64,000 nt of DNA from Nitrobacter sp. 62-23 (GCF_001897285.1 NZ_MKSM01000064.1:72372-136371), one strand, 5' to 3'; positions 54,753 through 62,929 are shown, counted from the first letter of the stretch. Numbers and translations: made by a program. Notes: generated by a model not told the origin, from the sequence alone.

Positions 54753-54848
54753 TTCATATCCTCCATTAGTGCTCGGAGGATGATGGGCAAAGCGCGCCGA
54801 CATGCACCCCGTCATATCTGACAGGTCATTTCGGCGGCGCGCAGCGTC

Positions 54849-55286
54849 CTAGGCCGGCGGCAGTTGCTCCAAGGGATTGAGGTGCGGCACGCCGAGCGGC
54901 GCGAAATGGCGCTCGTTGGCGGTCAGGACGGTGAAGCCGCGCGCGGTCGCCGTGGCGGCAATCGCGATGTCTTCGAAGCCGGGATCATGTGACCGCGCAC
55001 GATCGAGGATGGCGCCGGCATGGCGAGCATCCTCAATGCCGAACGCCAAGATACGGCCGGCGTAGAAGTGCTCGACAGCCGCGAGCCACCTGCGGAGGCG
55101 CTCGGCCTTCGTCGTCGCGCCGATGCGAATGGCGCGGGCAATGCCGGCCTCGATCTCGGCGATGGTCACGGTCGAGATGTAGAGCTGATCGCCATGCTCG
55201 CGCACCCAGGCGGCGAAGGCGTCCGGTCCGACCTGCCGCTTGGCCGGGGCATCGGCCGAGACGATGTTGGTGTCGAGCAGATACAA
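54849..55286 (-). CDS. vapC: PIN-domain toxin, VapC family
   Basis: 145 residues from a TTG at 55286 (no ATG available upstream). PIN ribonuclease with the acidic triad D5 (YLLDTN), E44 (TIAEIEAGI) and D106 (EDIAIAATA). VapC toxins cleave tRNA or rRNA. The antitoxin gene ends 2 bases upstream. The pair lies inside the conjugation operon, where it may stabilise the element. Confidence 0.9.
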   Translation of the reverse strand: MYLLDTNIVSADAPAKRQVGPDAFAAWVREHGDQLYISTVTIAEIEAGIARAIRIGATTKAERLRRWLAAVEHFYAGRILAFGIEDARHAGAILDRARSHDPGFEDIAIAATATARGFTVLTANERHFAPLGVPHLNPLEQLPPA

Positions 55287-55287
55287 G

Positions 55288-55539
55288 TCAGAGGCCGGTA
55301 TCGCTCAACGCGCGCGCGGGCTTGCGGCGCCGCTCGGGAATGTCAGCAGGCTCGCCGGGGAACGCGAGCAGCAAGTCGGCGAAGCTCGGCACCTTGGAGA
55401 CGCGCTCCCATTCCTCGAACGACACAAGCACCGCTTCCTTACGGCCGTGCCGGGTGATGACGGTCGGCTCACCTGCCACGGCGCGATCGACCACGGCCGA
55501 CAGAGTCGCCTTGGCGTCCTTGAGCTGGATTTCCTTCAT
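55288..55539 (-). CDS. Phd/YefM-type antitoxin
   Basis: 83 residues from the ATG at 55539 (MKEIQLKDAKATLSAVVDRA). N-terminal Phd fold, with GEPTVITRHGRKEAVLVSFEEWE, then a flexible toxin-binding tail. Directly upstream of the PIN toxin, forming a VapBC-like module of the Phd-PIN arrangement. It should autoregulate the pair. Confidence 0.88.
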   Translation of the reverse strand: MKEIQLKDAKATLSAVVDRAVAGEPTVITRHGRKEAVLVSFEEWERVSKVPSFADLLLAFPGEPADIPERRRKPARALSDTGL

Positions 55540-55625
55540 GGCGGCATTCCTAATATGACTACCGATAGTCATATATAACTCCTCTCAGCGGAGGGCAAGC
55601 CCGGCGACCCGTTGCGCACCGGGCG

Positions 55626-57362
55626 TCATAACCCCAGCCCCCGCTTGCGGCCGAACGACCAGTCGACGCCACCGTCGGCGCGTGCCACCCCCGAGATGTG
55701 CTGCCCGATGTGCTTGTCGATCGACGGGGTCCAGGGCACGAGCTTGAAGCCCAGGCCATCGTCGATCATGGCGAAGCGGCCGGACGCCAGCGCGAAGCGC
55801 CGGCTGTAAATGCCGATGACAAACTCCCCGGCGGCAGATTTCTGGAACGGCATGCCCGTCTCGGCCGCGAGCTTGTCGCCGAGGGCGTCCAGCTCGCGTT
55901 GCCGGAGTGTGCCGATGAGATTTCGGCTGAACACGAGGCGCTCGTTCTCACGCTGTGCAAGCCCTTCTTGAATCAGGTGCCCCGCGCGGGCCTCCATGGC
56001 CTGCTTCACCTCCAGGCCGAAGCCGCCGCCGAGATCGACGGGATCGCGGGCCACGAGCTGGCGATCGAGCCAGGTCGCACCATTCGCCGTGGTCTGGGCT
56101 TCAATCGACAGATCGGAGCGTATCGCCAACGCCACGCGCCGCTCGCCGCGTGCATCCTCGAAGGATCGCAATTCGACGATCGAGCCCGGCGCACTGTCGC
56201 TGGCCGAGTCGATGTCCGGCAGCTTGATGTGGTGCGTGCGGCCATCGATGCCGTCCACGACGGCATAAGCCGTTCCCCACAGTTCGTTGTCGAGGCCGCG
56301 TTCGACCAGCCGGCCGATGATCGGGGAGCCATGCGCCTCGCCTGCCAAGACATAGTCGGCCGTGCCACGTGCGATGCCTTGTTCGTTGAGCGCGCGGTGC
56401 ATGCGCTTGATGATGTCGTTGCGCTGGCCAAGTTCGCGCAGGTTGGATTCCGCCTTTTTGGTGATGACCCACTGGCCAGGGCCGATAGTCTCGGCGAGGC
56501 CGAGGTGTTCCAGGTGGCGCAATCGTCCGACCTTCTGCGTCAGGTATTCGTCGGGCTGGCGGTCCGGTAACGGCGCCACGTCAATCACGCCATGTTCGTT
56601 GGCGTCGCGGATAAGCTGTCGGTCGAGCTGCGTCCAGCGCTCGACCTCGACCTGCCGCTCCAGCGCGCGGCTGATGTCGAGATCGGAGCGCGGACCGAGT
56701 TCCTGCGTAATGAGATCCTGCGCACGATCACGCATCCCGCTCTTGATGTAGTCGCGGTCGATCACGAGGTCGCGGCCATCATCGGCGCGACCGCGCACGA
56801 TGACATGGACGTGGGGGTTGTCCGTGTTCCAGTGATCGACGGCGATCCACTCGAGTTTTGTGCCGAGGTCCTTTTCAGCTTGGGTCATCAGTTCGCGCGT
56901 GAACCGCTTCAGGTCTTCCATGTCGGTCGCGTCCTCGGGGGACACGATGAAGCGGAAGTGGTGACGGTCATCCTTGCAACGCTCGGAGAACTCCTTGGCG
57001 TCCGCGTCGTCGGTCCCGGAACCGAACATGCGCGCCTTCTCGCCATCGCGCGTGACGCCATCGCGGCGGAGGTAGTTGAGGTGACGGGAGAGCGGACCGC
57101 GCTGACCCTTGTTGCGGACCACGAGCGCCTTGACGGTGCAGAAGCGTGTGCGGCTGGTGATGAGGCGATTGGCGCGGATGCTGGCCACACGGCCGCGGGC
57201 GAAGTGAGGTCCACGGCTAGAGGTGATCTTGCCGGAGCGCGAGATGCAACCACCAGCCTTCTGTGCGGCGGCGAGCGCCTGAGCGACGAAGGGCAAGGCG
57301 CGCTGCGCCCTCGATGAGCGGATGCGACCTGGGCGGACGCGGAAATCATCATCGCGTTTCAT
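55626..57362 (-). CDS. Relaxase, VirD2-like with DUF3363 domain
   Basis: 578 residues. The relaxase domain has Y97 in SRHLNYLRRDGV, FRFIVSPEDA (137-146) and the metal-binding H177, H184, H186 in WNTDNPHVHVIV. The C-terminal two thirds are the DUF3363 domain (GIARGTADYVLAGEAHGSPI, ALDRQLVA-type repeats). It nicks at oriT and pilots the strand through TraG and Trb. The length is normal for the family. The candidate oriT lies directly upstream. Confidence 0.93.
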   Translation of the reverse strand: MKRDDDFRVRPGRIRSSRAQRALPFVAQALAAAQKAGGCISRSGKITSSRGPHFARGRVASIRANRLITSRTRFCTVKALVVRNKGQRGPLSRHLNYLRRDGVTRDGEKARMFGSGTDDADAKEFSERCKDDRHHFRFIVSPEDATDMEDLKRFTRELMTQAEKDLGTKLEWIAVDHWNTDNPHVHVIVRGRADDGRDLVIDRDYIKSGMRDRAQDLITQELGPRSDLDISRALERQVEVERWTQLDRQLIRDANEHGVIDVAPLPDRQPDEYLTQKVGRLRHLEHLGLAETIGPGQWVITKKAESNLRELGQRNDIIKRMHRALNEQGIARGTADYVLAGEAHGSPIIGRLVERGLDNELWGTAYAVVDGIDGRTHHIKLPDIDSASDSAPGSIVELRSFEDARGERRVALAIRSDLSIEAQTTANGATWLDRQLVARDPVDLGGGFGLEVKQAMEARAGHLIQEGLAQRENERLVFSRNLIGTLRQRELDALGDKLAAETGMPFQKSAAGEFVIGIYSRRFALASGRFAMIDDGLGFKLVPWTPSIDKHIGQHISGVARADGGVDWSFGRKRGLGL

Positions 57363-57600
57363 GGCTGTGTTCGCGACGTGCGATATACGCTGAAATCATT
57401 CGCGAAATGGGAGACGGGCACATCGCAACGACGATCCGCGATGTGCAGGAAATCGGAAAAAGCGGAAACAAAACAACCGACCGTCCAAGCCGCGATGTGC
57501 GGCTTTTTATCTTGCCTTCGCTCGGTCGTTGCCAGGGAGCACTCACGGCTCCCTGCATATTCTACGATTGCGCACGCCGCGAAGCGTGGAAACACGATAC
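57363..57600. other. Candidate oriT region upstream of the relaxase gene
   Basis: 238 bases between the relaxase and transglycosylase genes, non-coding. It contains a perfect 7-base-pair stem AAGCCGC (57487-57493) / GCGGCTT (57499-57505) with a 5-base loop, and 3 bases further TATCTTG (57508-57514) followed by C, which fits the P-type nick consensus YATCYTG/Y. A second perfect stem CAGGGAGC-ACTCACG-GCTCCCTG follows at 57533-57555. The layout of a hairpin beside a nick sequence upstream of the relaxase is that of IncP-type oriT. Confidence 0.55.
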
Positions 57601-58359
57601 TCATCGCTGTTCTCCATCTGCGTGTGGTCTTCGCACGAAGATGCCATCGGAGGGCGGCACAAGCGCTGACAGATCGACAATCGCAGGTGCGCTCGAAGGT
57701 CCGCCGGAAGGATAATCGACTGTCGCAGAAGCGTCGTTGTAATGGAATCCGGATCGTCCGGCAAAGAGCGGCGCACGCGACCATGACAGTCGCGATGATG
57801 CGCTTGCGAAACGCATGACAGGGACTTTGCCGTCGATCATGGGGGCGATCTTCGCGACGTAATCGACGGTCTCAGCCGGCAACGCGCGACCGTTCGCCAG
57901 ATGCTTATCGTAGCGCGCTGGCCCAGCGTTATACGCGGCGAGCATCGCGGCGATCGAGCCGTAACGATCGTGCATTTCACGCAGGTAAGCCGCGCCGGCC
58001 AGAATGTTGGCGCGCGGCTGCCAGGGGTCGCTGCCGAGTCCGTAGCGCGCGCGCAGTTCGTTCCAAGTCTCCGGCATGATCTGCATCAGGCCGATCGCGC
58101 CCTTGGGCGAGACCGCGTTCCGGTCGCCAGTGCTCTCGACGGCCATCACCGCGCGTATCCATCGCTCGGGAATGGCGAAGCGCCCGGCCGCCTCGGTGAC
58201 GTGCGCGGCCCACGGATCGGATGGTGGAGCGATCGCCTTACGAGGTGGAGGTGGATCGGCGTGAACGGGAGGCGTGAGGACGACGATCACGGCACATGCG
58301 GTCAGCATGACCATGATCGACGACAGGATGGTGCAAAGTCCGCCTTTCCGAGGCGCCAT
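57601..58359 (-). CDS. Lytic transglycosylase of the tra region
   Basis: 252 residues from the ATG at 58359. Signal peptide (TILSSIMVMLTACAVIVV, to about VHA), then the transglycosylase fold with catalytic E75 (AVMAVESTGD), GAIGLMQIMPETW and AAMLAAYNAGP. It opens peptidoglycan for the conjugation channel, as VirB1-like proteins do. Confidence 0.92.
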   Translation of the reverse strand: MAPRKGGLCTILSSIMVMLTACAVIVVLTPPVHADPPPPRKAIAPPSDPWAAHVTEAAGRFAIPERWIRAVMAVESTGDRNAVSPKGAIGLMQIMPETWNELRARYGLGSDPWQPRANILAGAAYLREMHDRYGSIAAMLAAYNAGPARYDKHLANGRALPAETVDYVAKIAPMIDGKVPVMRFASASSRLSWSRAPLFAGRSGFHYNDASATVDYPSGGPSSAPAIVDLSALVPPSDGIFVRRPHADGEQR

Positions 58360-58540
58360 CAGCCTGCCATCGTGCTCGCTTCGGTCAAGGACAAGGCTGC
58401 GCCGGCCGCAATGCGGCCGCCCTTGACCTGTGCTGCGCGCGACGGCCGCCTGACAGGCGATCGGGTCGGAGGGATGATCCGCGATCCGATCGATCAGAGG
58501 GATGACGGCAGACAAGAATCGGAGTGGCGCGCGCATCGTC

Positions 58541-58780
58541 TCAACCGTGCCTGTCCGGTTTTCCCGCACGGCTCGTCTTGCCGTTGGCGAGATCGACGAT
58601 GAACCCATTGGCCAGACGCACACCGATCACCACGTCGTCCAATCGGTAGTAGTTGTTGTTGCCTCTGAGGCCATAGCCGGCGTCCTCGACGACACGCACG
58701 TCGAACCATTGATGAGGTGCGGTCTGGCCCCAGTATTTGCTCCGTCGCTTGATGCGCGCTATGAGCTGCTGATCATTCAT
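58541..58780 (-). CDS. Small conserved hypothetical protein
   Basis: 79 residues, MNDQQLIARIKRRSKYWGQT, with RGNNNYYRLDDVVIGVRLANGF. Found beside DUF736 and traF in related elements by pattern of gene order; function unknown. A gap of 181 bases (58360-58540) to the transglycosylase gene holds nothing recognised. Confidence 0.6.
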   Translation of the reverse strand: MNDQQLIARIKRRSKYWGQTAPHQWFDVRVVEDAGYGLRGNNNYYRLDDVVIGVRLANGFIVDLANGKTSRAGKPDRHG

Positions 58781-58819
58781 GTCAGTCTCCGTTTGGGTGA
58801 AAATCGGACAGGAATGGCC

Positions 58820-59149
58820 TCAACTCTTGTCGTCGCGCTTCGATGGCCGGCTCCACATCATGTTCCAGACCTTGGCATCGGCCTCGGACTGAAAGAGCGC
58901 GGCACGTAGCGGCTGCGTGAACGTCGGATCGTCGATGGTGATCGAGAGATAGTCGCCGGCCCTTTCGCCGCTGCGGCTCCAGGCGGCGCCAACCTCGATG
59001 TCTTCGGCCGTGAAGATGCGGTGGTCCGGCGCGTTCTCAGCGTCGGATTTCTCGGCCGGACGGATGGTCAGCTCGACGTCGAGCGCGAGGGTGCGGATGC
59101 GACCGCTGAAGCCGGTCTTGGTCTTCGTGAAAGTGCCAATCTGCGTCAT
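58820..59149 (-). CDS. DUF736 protein
   Basis: 109 residues from the ATG at 59149 (MTQIGTFTKTKTGFSGRIRT). DUF736 proteins are small conserved members of alphaproteobacterial conjugative elements, next to traF; the repeated strands suggest a beta-barrel, and some bind single-stranded DNA. Function unproven. Confidence 0.88.
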   Translation of the reverse strand: MTQIGTFTKTKTGFSGRIRTLALDVELTIRPAEKSDAENAPDHRIFTAEDIEVGAAWSRSGERAGDYLSITIDDPTFTQPLRAALFQSEADAKVWNMMWSRPSKRDDKS

Positions 59150-59184
59150 ACTGATAATCCTTTCTTGGCTTGAGAAGCGAGCCG

Positions 59185-59745
59185 TCACGGCTCGTCGGAC
59201 ACCGGCTCGCGGAGGGATTCCGTGGCCGGATCGGTGCCGTCGGCGGTCCAGACGGGAATGGCGCGACCGACGATGGTGCTGACGGGAAGCGGCCCGAAGT
59301 AGCGGCTGTCGAAGCTGTCGGGGCTGTCCCAATTCATGAAGAAAGCTTCGCCATCATGGAGCGTGCGGCAGCCCTGCCAGTCGGGTAGCGGTCGGCCGCG
59401 CGTATCGCGCGCGAGCGCCTGTCCGTAGATTCCGTCATAGGCAATGATGACGCTGCCGCGCCGGCAGACGGTCGTGCCGCCGAGCGCCAGTACGCGCTTG
59501 ATGAGTGGCAAGCCGCGCGGCAGATAGCGGCGCTCGTCGAGGAAGGACGCCAGCTCGGCGGGCGGCATGACGACGGCGAGATCGGTGACGTCGACATGAT
59601 TGCCGGGCACTATGCGGTAGAGCCCAATCGGCACGCTGGCGGATGCGTTCCAGATGAAGCGGATGTCGGGCCGGCCCCAGGCTGAGGCGACGATCAACGC
59701 CGTACCGGCGAGCATCGACAGGAGCGTTGTGCGGCGCGCAATCAT
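59185..59745 (-). CDS. traF: TraF, signal-peptidase S26-type pilin-processing protease
   Basis: 186 residues from the ATG at 59745. N-terminal membrane anchor (LLSMLAGTALIVASAWG), then S37 (SASVPIGLY) and K83 (LIKRVLALGG), the Ser-Lys dyad of S26 peptidases, and GRPLPDWQGCRTL. TraF matures and cyclises the TrbC pilin. The start overlaps DUF2840 by 4 bases. Confidence 0.92.
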   Translation of the reverse strand: MIARRTTLLSMLAGTALIVASAWGRPDIRFIWNASASVPIGLYRIVPGNHVDVTDLAVVMPPAELASFLDERRYLPRGLPLIKRVLALGGTTVCRRGSVIIAYDGIYGQALARDTRGRPLPDWQGCRTLHDGEAFFMNWDSPDSFDSRYFGPLPVSTIVGRAIPVWTADGTDPATESLREPVSDEP

Positions 59746-60236
59746 CGCAGCACCTCGCGGCGGCGCAGCCAAGCGCGATGCTGCTCGGTCGAATAGACGC
59801 GGAACGGCTCGTTGACACTGATGCGATGGTTGAGATGCCGCCAGTGCTCGGGCGCGACGTCGGCGGCGTCGATGCCGAGGGATTCGATCGCATCGACCGC
59901 GGCAAGCACACGCTCGACTTTCGGCCAGCCGCTGATCCGCAACAAAATCTCGCCGCCGGGGCGCACGAAGGGCAGTGTCTGATACGGCTCGCCAACTCCA
60001 ACAGATCGAACGATGTCGATCCGGGAAATGATCGTGCCGTATTCGTTGGCGGCCCAGCGGACGAAGGCAAAGACGCTGCAAGGTGCGAAGCTGACGATGC
60101 GCCGATGGCGGTCGAGACGGTGTTCGTCGACGATCCGGCCAAAGCGAATGCGGTGCTCGATGCGCTTCTCGCGCCAGGTCAATTCGACCAGCGTGTGGTC
60201 GGCCGGTTGACCGATCGCGCGTAGCCCCGCCGTCAT
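59742..60236 (-). CDS. DUF2840 protein
   Basis: 164 residues from the ATG at 60236 (MTAGLRAIGQPADHTLVELTW). DUF2840 genes precede traF in these elements. Alpha/beta, no motif known. Overlaps the methyltransferase relic and traF by 4 bases each. Confidence 0.85.
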   Translation of the reverse strand: MTAGLRAIGQPADHTLVELTWREKRIEHRIRFGRIVDEHRLDRHRRIVSFAPCSVFAFVRWAANEYGTIISRIDIVRSVGVGEPYQTLPFVRPGGEILLRISGWPKVERVLAAVDAIESLGIDAADVAPEHWRHLNHRISVNEPFRVYSTEQHRAWLRRREVLR

Positions 60237-60600
60237 GGCTGCGCTCCTTCGGCGAATGGCAGCACCGATGCGATGCGCACCCGCGCAAGCTCGGCCATGC
60301 CGGCGTCGATCCCGCAGCCGAGATAGCGGCGACCGGAGAGCCGGCAGGCCTCGCCGGCGGTACCCGATCCGGCGAACCAGTCGCCGACCAGGCCACTTTG
60401 CGGGCAACTCGTGCGGATCAGAATCTCGATCAGGCTGGAGGGCTTCTCGGTCGGAGGGATCGCCATGCCGTGGCAATTACTCGCGTAGATCTCCGACGTC
60501 TTCCGACCGCCCGACGCTCGGCGCGCGCTGATGCGGTGCGGTCGTCCACAATGCCGCGACTTGCCGGGTCGCGTTAGCAAGAGTCCGAAGGACTCTGAGT
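60233..60600 (-). pseudogene. Adenine-specific DNA methyltransferase C-terminal fragment
   Basis: The minus-strand frame ending at 60233 reads SGGRKTSEIYASNCHGMAIPPTEKP, then VGDWFAGSGTAGEACRLSGRRYLGCGIDAG and ELARVRIA, the last third of a DNA methyltransferase (FAGSGT SAM motif). There is no N-terminal target or NPPY motif; the frame continues upstream into the iterons without homology. An ATG at 60466 could start a 77-residue protein. Relic or domain gene. Confidence 0.6.
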
Positions 60601-60660
60601 TAGGAGAGTTAGAGGGGGACGAATCCGCTTTATCGCGCCAGATGGTTACGGGGCGCGCGC

Positions 60661-60724
60661 GTTCCCAATAGTACGGGACTCGCGTTCCCGAAAGTACGGG
60701 TGTCAGCGTTCCCAATAGTACGGG
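60661..60724. repeat. Three 17-base iterons beside repA
   Basis: GTTCCCAATAGTACGGG (60661-60677), GTTCCCGAAAGTACGGG (60684-60700) and GTTCCCAATAGTACGGG (60708-60724), spaced 23 and 24 bases start to start. Each is partly palindromic. They lie 36 bases past the end of the replication-initiator gene (60760), as iterons do at plasmid origins. An A+T-rich or palindromic segment (GAGTCCGAAGGACTC at 60581-60595) is near by. Candidate origin of replication. Confidence 0.7.
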
Positions 60725-60759
60725 TCCATCAACACCTTTTGCAGCGGGGCAAGACATGC

Positions 60760-61623
60760 TCATCGCACGCCCCCCCGCCGCCGACGCGGCGTGACCACGC
60801 AATCGGAATCCGTCGGTCGGAAAATCAGGCGCTGCCGTTCATCGGGATCGTCGATCAATGCCAGGTGGTAGCCGGGCAAAGGCTGGCGCTGGACGATGGC
60901 GCGCAGCTCGAAGCGGAAGCGGCGCAGCGGCGACAGGCTGCCGGACTTCAGGTGGAGGTGCGGGAGGTCAAAGCTCCAGCCATGCGTCTGTCGGCCGCCA
61001 TGCTTGCGCACGAGGCGATACAGCCATCGCTCGAGCCCGCCGGTCAGATGGAAATAGGCGCGATCGATGGTGAGGATCAGCGCATCGTCGAGCACACCGG
61101 CATAGAACCAGTCCGGCAGGATCAGTTCGATGCCGAGCGGCCGGCCAGTCGCGTCAAGACGCTCTTTCCACTCGTTGATCCAGGAGAAGCGATGCCGCCG
61201 CCGCTCGGACGGCTGGCGGATCGAGGTGACGACGGTGGTGGACTGCAATCGGTCGAGTGCGGCCTTCAGCCGGTCGTAGCTCAGTCCGGAATCGCTGCGG
61301 CCGACAAAAGTGAGGATCTCATAGGGGGTGGCGGCCATCAGGCGCGACGTCGGCAAGCCGCGGTCGCGCGCATCGACGATCTGGCTGGCGGCCCAGATCA
61401 GGATATCGGCGTCCCAGATCGTGGCCATGCCGTGCTCGGCGGTCGCCTCGACGCGGATCGACACCTCGCCCAAGCGGAAGTCGATCGGCGTCACGCGACG
61501 GATTTTGGCAAGCGAGAAGAACGGCCAAGACATGAGGTCCTGTGCGTCGCGTGCGGCGATGTCGCCGGCGCGCGCCCGGAACAGTTCGAGCTGTTGATCG
61601 TCGTATGGGCGGCGCGCCGACAT
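60760..61623 (-). CDS. repA: Replication initiator protein A (RepA/RPA family)
   Basis: 287 residues, MSARRPYDDQQLELFRARAGD. Matches the replication-initiator RPA family of broad-host plasmids and ICEs, with PFFSLAKIRRVTPIDFRLGE, ILTFVGRSDSGLSYDRLK and GLERWLYRLVRKHG. Expected to bind iterons and open the origin. The start is 9 bases after the excisionase-like gene. Confidence 0.85.
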   Translation of the reverse strand: MSARRPYDDQQLELFRARAGDIAARDAQDLMSWPFFSLAKIRRVTPIDFRLGEVSIRVEATAEHGMATIWDADILIWAASQIVDARDRGLPTSRLMAATPYEILTFVGRSDSGLSYDRLKAALDRLQSTTVVTSIRQPSERRRHRFSWINEWKERLDATGRPLGIELILPDWFYAGVLDDALILTIDRAYFHLTGGLERWLYRLVRKHGGRQTHGWSFDLPHLHLKSGSLSPLRRFRFELRAIVQRQPLPGYHLALIDDPDERQRLIFRPTDSDCVVTPRRRRGGVR

Positions 61624-61631
61624 GGCGACGA

Positions 61632-61874
61632 TCAGCGCGAGGTGCCGGCCGCACGGGCGGCCGCGGATTCAGCCGTGGACTGCCGCACGCAGGCGTCGAT
61701 CCATGCCTCGAGATCGGCGATGGTGTAGACGACGCGACCGCCGAGCTTGTGATAGACCGGCCCCGTGCCGTCGCAGCGATGTTTCTCAAGCGTGCGCGGG
61801 GACAGACCGAGAAGGCGCGCGGCCTCTGGCGTTCGCACGAAACGCGGCCAAGTCTTCTCGGTCTTCTCCGGCAT
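61632..61874 (-). CDS. Excisionase-like AlpA/MerR helix-turn-helix (RdfS candidate)
   Basis: 80 residues, MPEKTEKTWPRFVRTPEAAR. A winged HTH of the excisionase type: VRTPEAARLLGLSPRTLEKHR, then GGRVVYTIADLEAWIDACVR. In ICEMlSym the recombination-directionality factor RdfS is such a protein, placed upstream of the traF region and switched on by FseA. Same strand, 8 bases before repA. Predicted to promote excision. Confidence 0.8.
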   Translation of the reverse strand: MPEKTEKTWPRFVRTPEAARLLGLSPRTLEKHRCDGTGPVYHKLGGRVVYTIADLEAWIDACVRQSTAESAAARAAGTSR

Positions 61875-61992
61875 TGCGGGCCTCCATCGCAGCCGCCGTC
61901 AGAGCGGCGAGTCGGGTGCGACGATGGCGAAAAATCCGCGGTCCGGCGGAGTGACAAAAATCGGGGGCCTCTAAGGAAATGTCCCCCTCCCG

Positions 61993-62613
61993 TCAGCGGC
62001 CGGGTTGCGCGAGCCAGCGCAGATAGCCGCCGTCAATCATATCGCGGCAGGCTTTCAGGATGCGCGCGAGCTGACGCCGTTCGGGCGCGTTCTTCCAGTC
62101 GATGGCGCGCAGAGCCTCGACGTTCCTGTTGAGCAGGATGCCGGCGACGATGCGACGCGACGCACCGGATTCGACGCCGTCCCAGGCGCGCAGCATCAGT
62201 GCTGCGCGATGGAGCTGGAAGGCGGATAGTCGCTGTTCACGCGGCCAACGGCCCGCGCGCTTTCCCTCCAGCCGTCGCACCAAGCGCCCGGCATTGCGAT
62301 GGCGCCACCAGAAATACCGATCGACCGGAAGCAGGATCGCCGCGTGGACCGGCTCCGCGCCGGTGTCGAACCAGAGCTGGTGATCGCCCTCGCCATCTGT
62401 GGCGATGGCGTGCAAACCATTGCCGGTCAATTCACCGAGGATGGGCAGAGACCGCGGATCAGGCAGCGAGGAAGCCGCGAAGCCATCCGGGGCAGCAGTG
62501 ACAATCAGCGTGGCAGGGAAGCATTGCGCCCGCCACACAGGATGGGCCTTCACTGCCGATGCAGAAGGGTCGGCTGGGAAACGCCAACCCCCAACGGCGC
62601 GAGAGTCGGGCAA
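61993..62613 (-). CDS. DUF2285 protein, C-terminal half of an FseA-like activator
   Basis: 206 residues as an independent frame (ATG 62613) containing DUF2285, with WRAQCFPATLIVTA, LWFDTGAEPVHAAIL and RILKACRDMIDGGYLRWLAQ at the end. It overlaps the DUF6499 frame in the +1 frame, and a shift at TTT-CCC (62581-62576) would give RRWGLAF-PADPSASAV, a continuous DUF6499-DUF2285 protein of 262 residues. In ICEMlSym this fused product is FseA. Confidence 0.85.
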   Translation of the reverse strand: MPDSRAVGGWRFPADPSASAVKAHPVWRAQCFPATLIVTAAPDGFAASSLPDPRSLPILGELTGNGLHAIATDGEGDHQLWFDTGAEPVHAAILLPVDRYFWWRHRNAGRLVRRLEGKRAGRWPREQRLSAFQLHRAALMLRAWDGVESGASRRIVAGILLNRNVEALRAIDWKNAPERRQLARILKACRDMIDGGYLRWLAQPGR

Positions 62614-62782
62614 TAGCTTCCGTCCTCGTCGTGCCGCCGGCGGCGATCTCCATCAGCGCTGTTGCGTAGTCCTGCCGGTATTGCCTGTTGCGGCGGAGAA
62701 ACTCGAAACTCACGCCACCACGATCAAGGCGGCCTAACTCATCCTCGAATTGCGATGATCGCCAGTCTTGAAGGGGCTCCAT
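62459..62782 (-). CDS. DUF6499 protein, N-terminal half of an FseA-like activator
   Basis: 107 residues from the ATG at 62782 (MEPLQDWRSSQFEDELGRLD). The DUF6499 domain occupies the first 65 residues and includes FLRRNRQYRQDYATALMEIA. Without a frameshift the frame runs 39 further codons without homology (FCIGSEGPSC) and stops at 62459. The slip site F68 is TTT followed by CCC. Encodes the N-terminal part of the frameshifted excision activator. Confidence 0.85.
   Translation of the reverse strand: MEPLQDWRSSQFEDELGRLDRGGVSFEFLRRNRQYRQDYATALMEIAAGGTTRTEAIARLSRRWGLAFPSRPFCIGSEGPSCVAGAMLPCHADCHCCPGWLRGFLAA
62576..62581 (-). promoter_or_regulatory. Putative +1 ribosomal frameshift site
   Basis: TTT CCC on the minus strand (62581-62576). 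A +1 slip from TTT to TTC moves the ribosome from DUF6499 frame to the DUF2285 frame exactly where the two homologies join. The site lies in a run of proline/phenylalanine codons, similar in kind to known +1 sites. Confidence 0.6.
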
Positions 62783-62929
62783 GTTGTTTCCTTCCGGCCC
62801 GGTCTTTGGGGATGATTCGAGTATCGGAGCGGTCGGAAACGCTGGAAGGTAGATAATCGGAATACGAAACCATCGCTGGCGTAGCAATCGTGAGTTGCAT
62901 ACTTTATGAAAGTTTGATCGGAGCGCGGC

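Noticed and set aside
57487-57508. Hairpin AAGCCGC/GCGGCTT plus T-run read as a plain terminator on the plus strand
   Set aside because: Both flanking genes are on the minus strand, so there is no obvious plus-strand transcript to terminate; beside a TATCTTG sequence and the relaxase gene it fits oriT better. The terminator role is not excluded.
57378-57818. Plus-strand frame across the putative oriT
   Set aside because: No homology, composition of non-coding DNA; the region contains hairpins typical of oriT.
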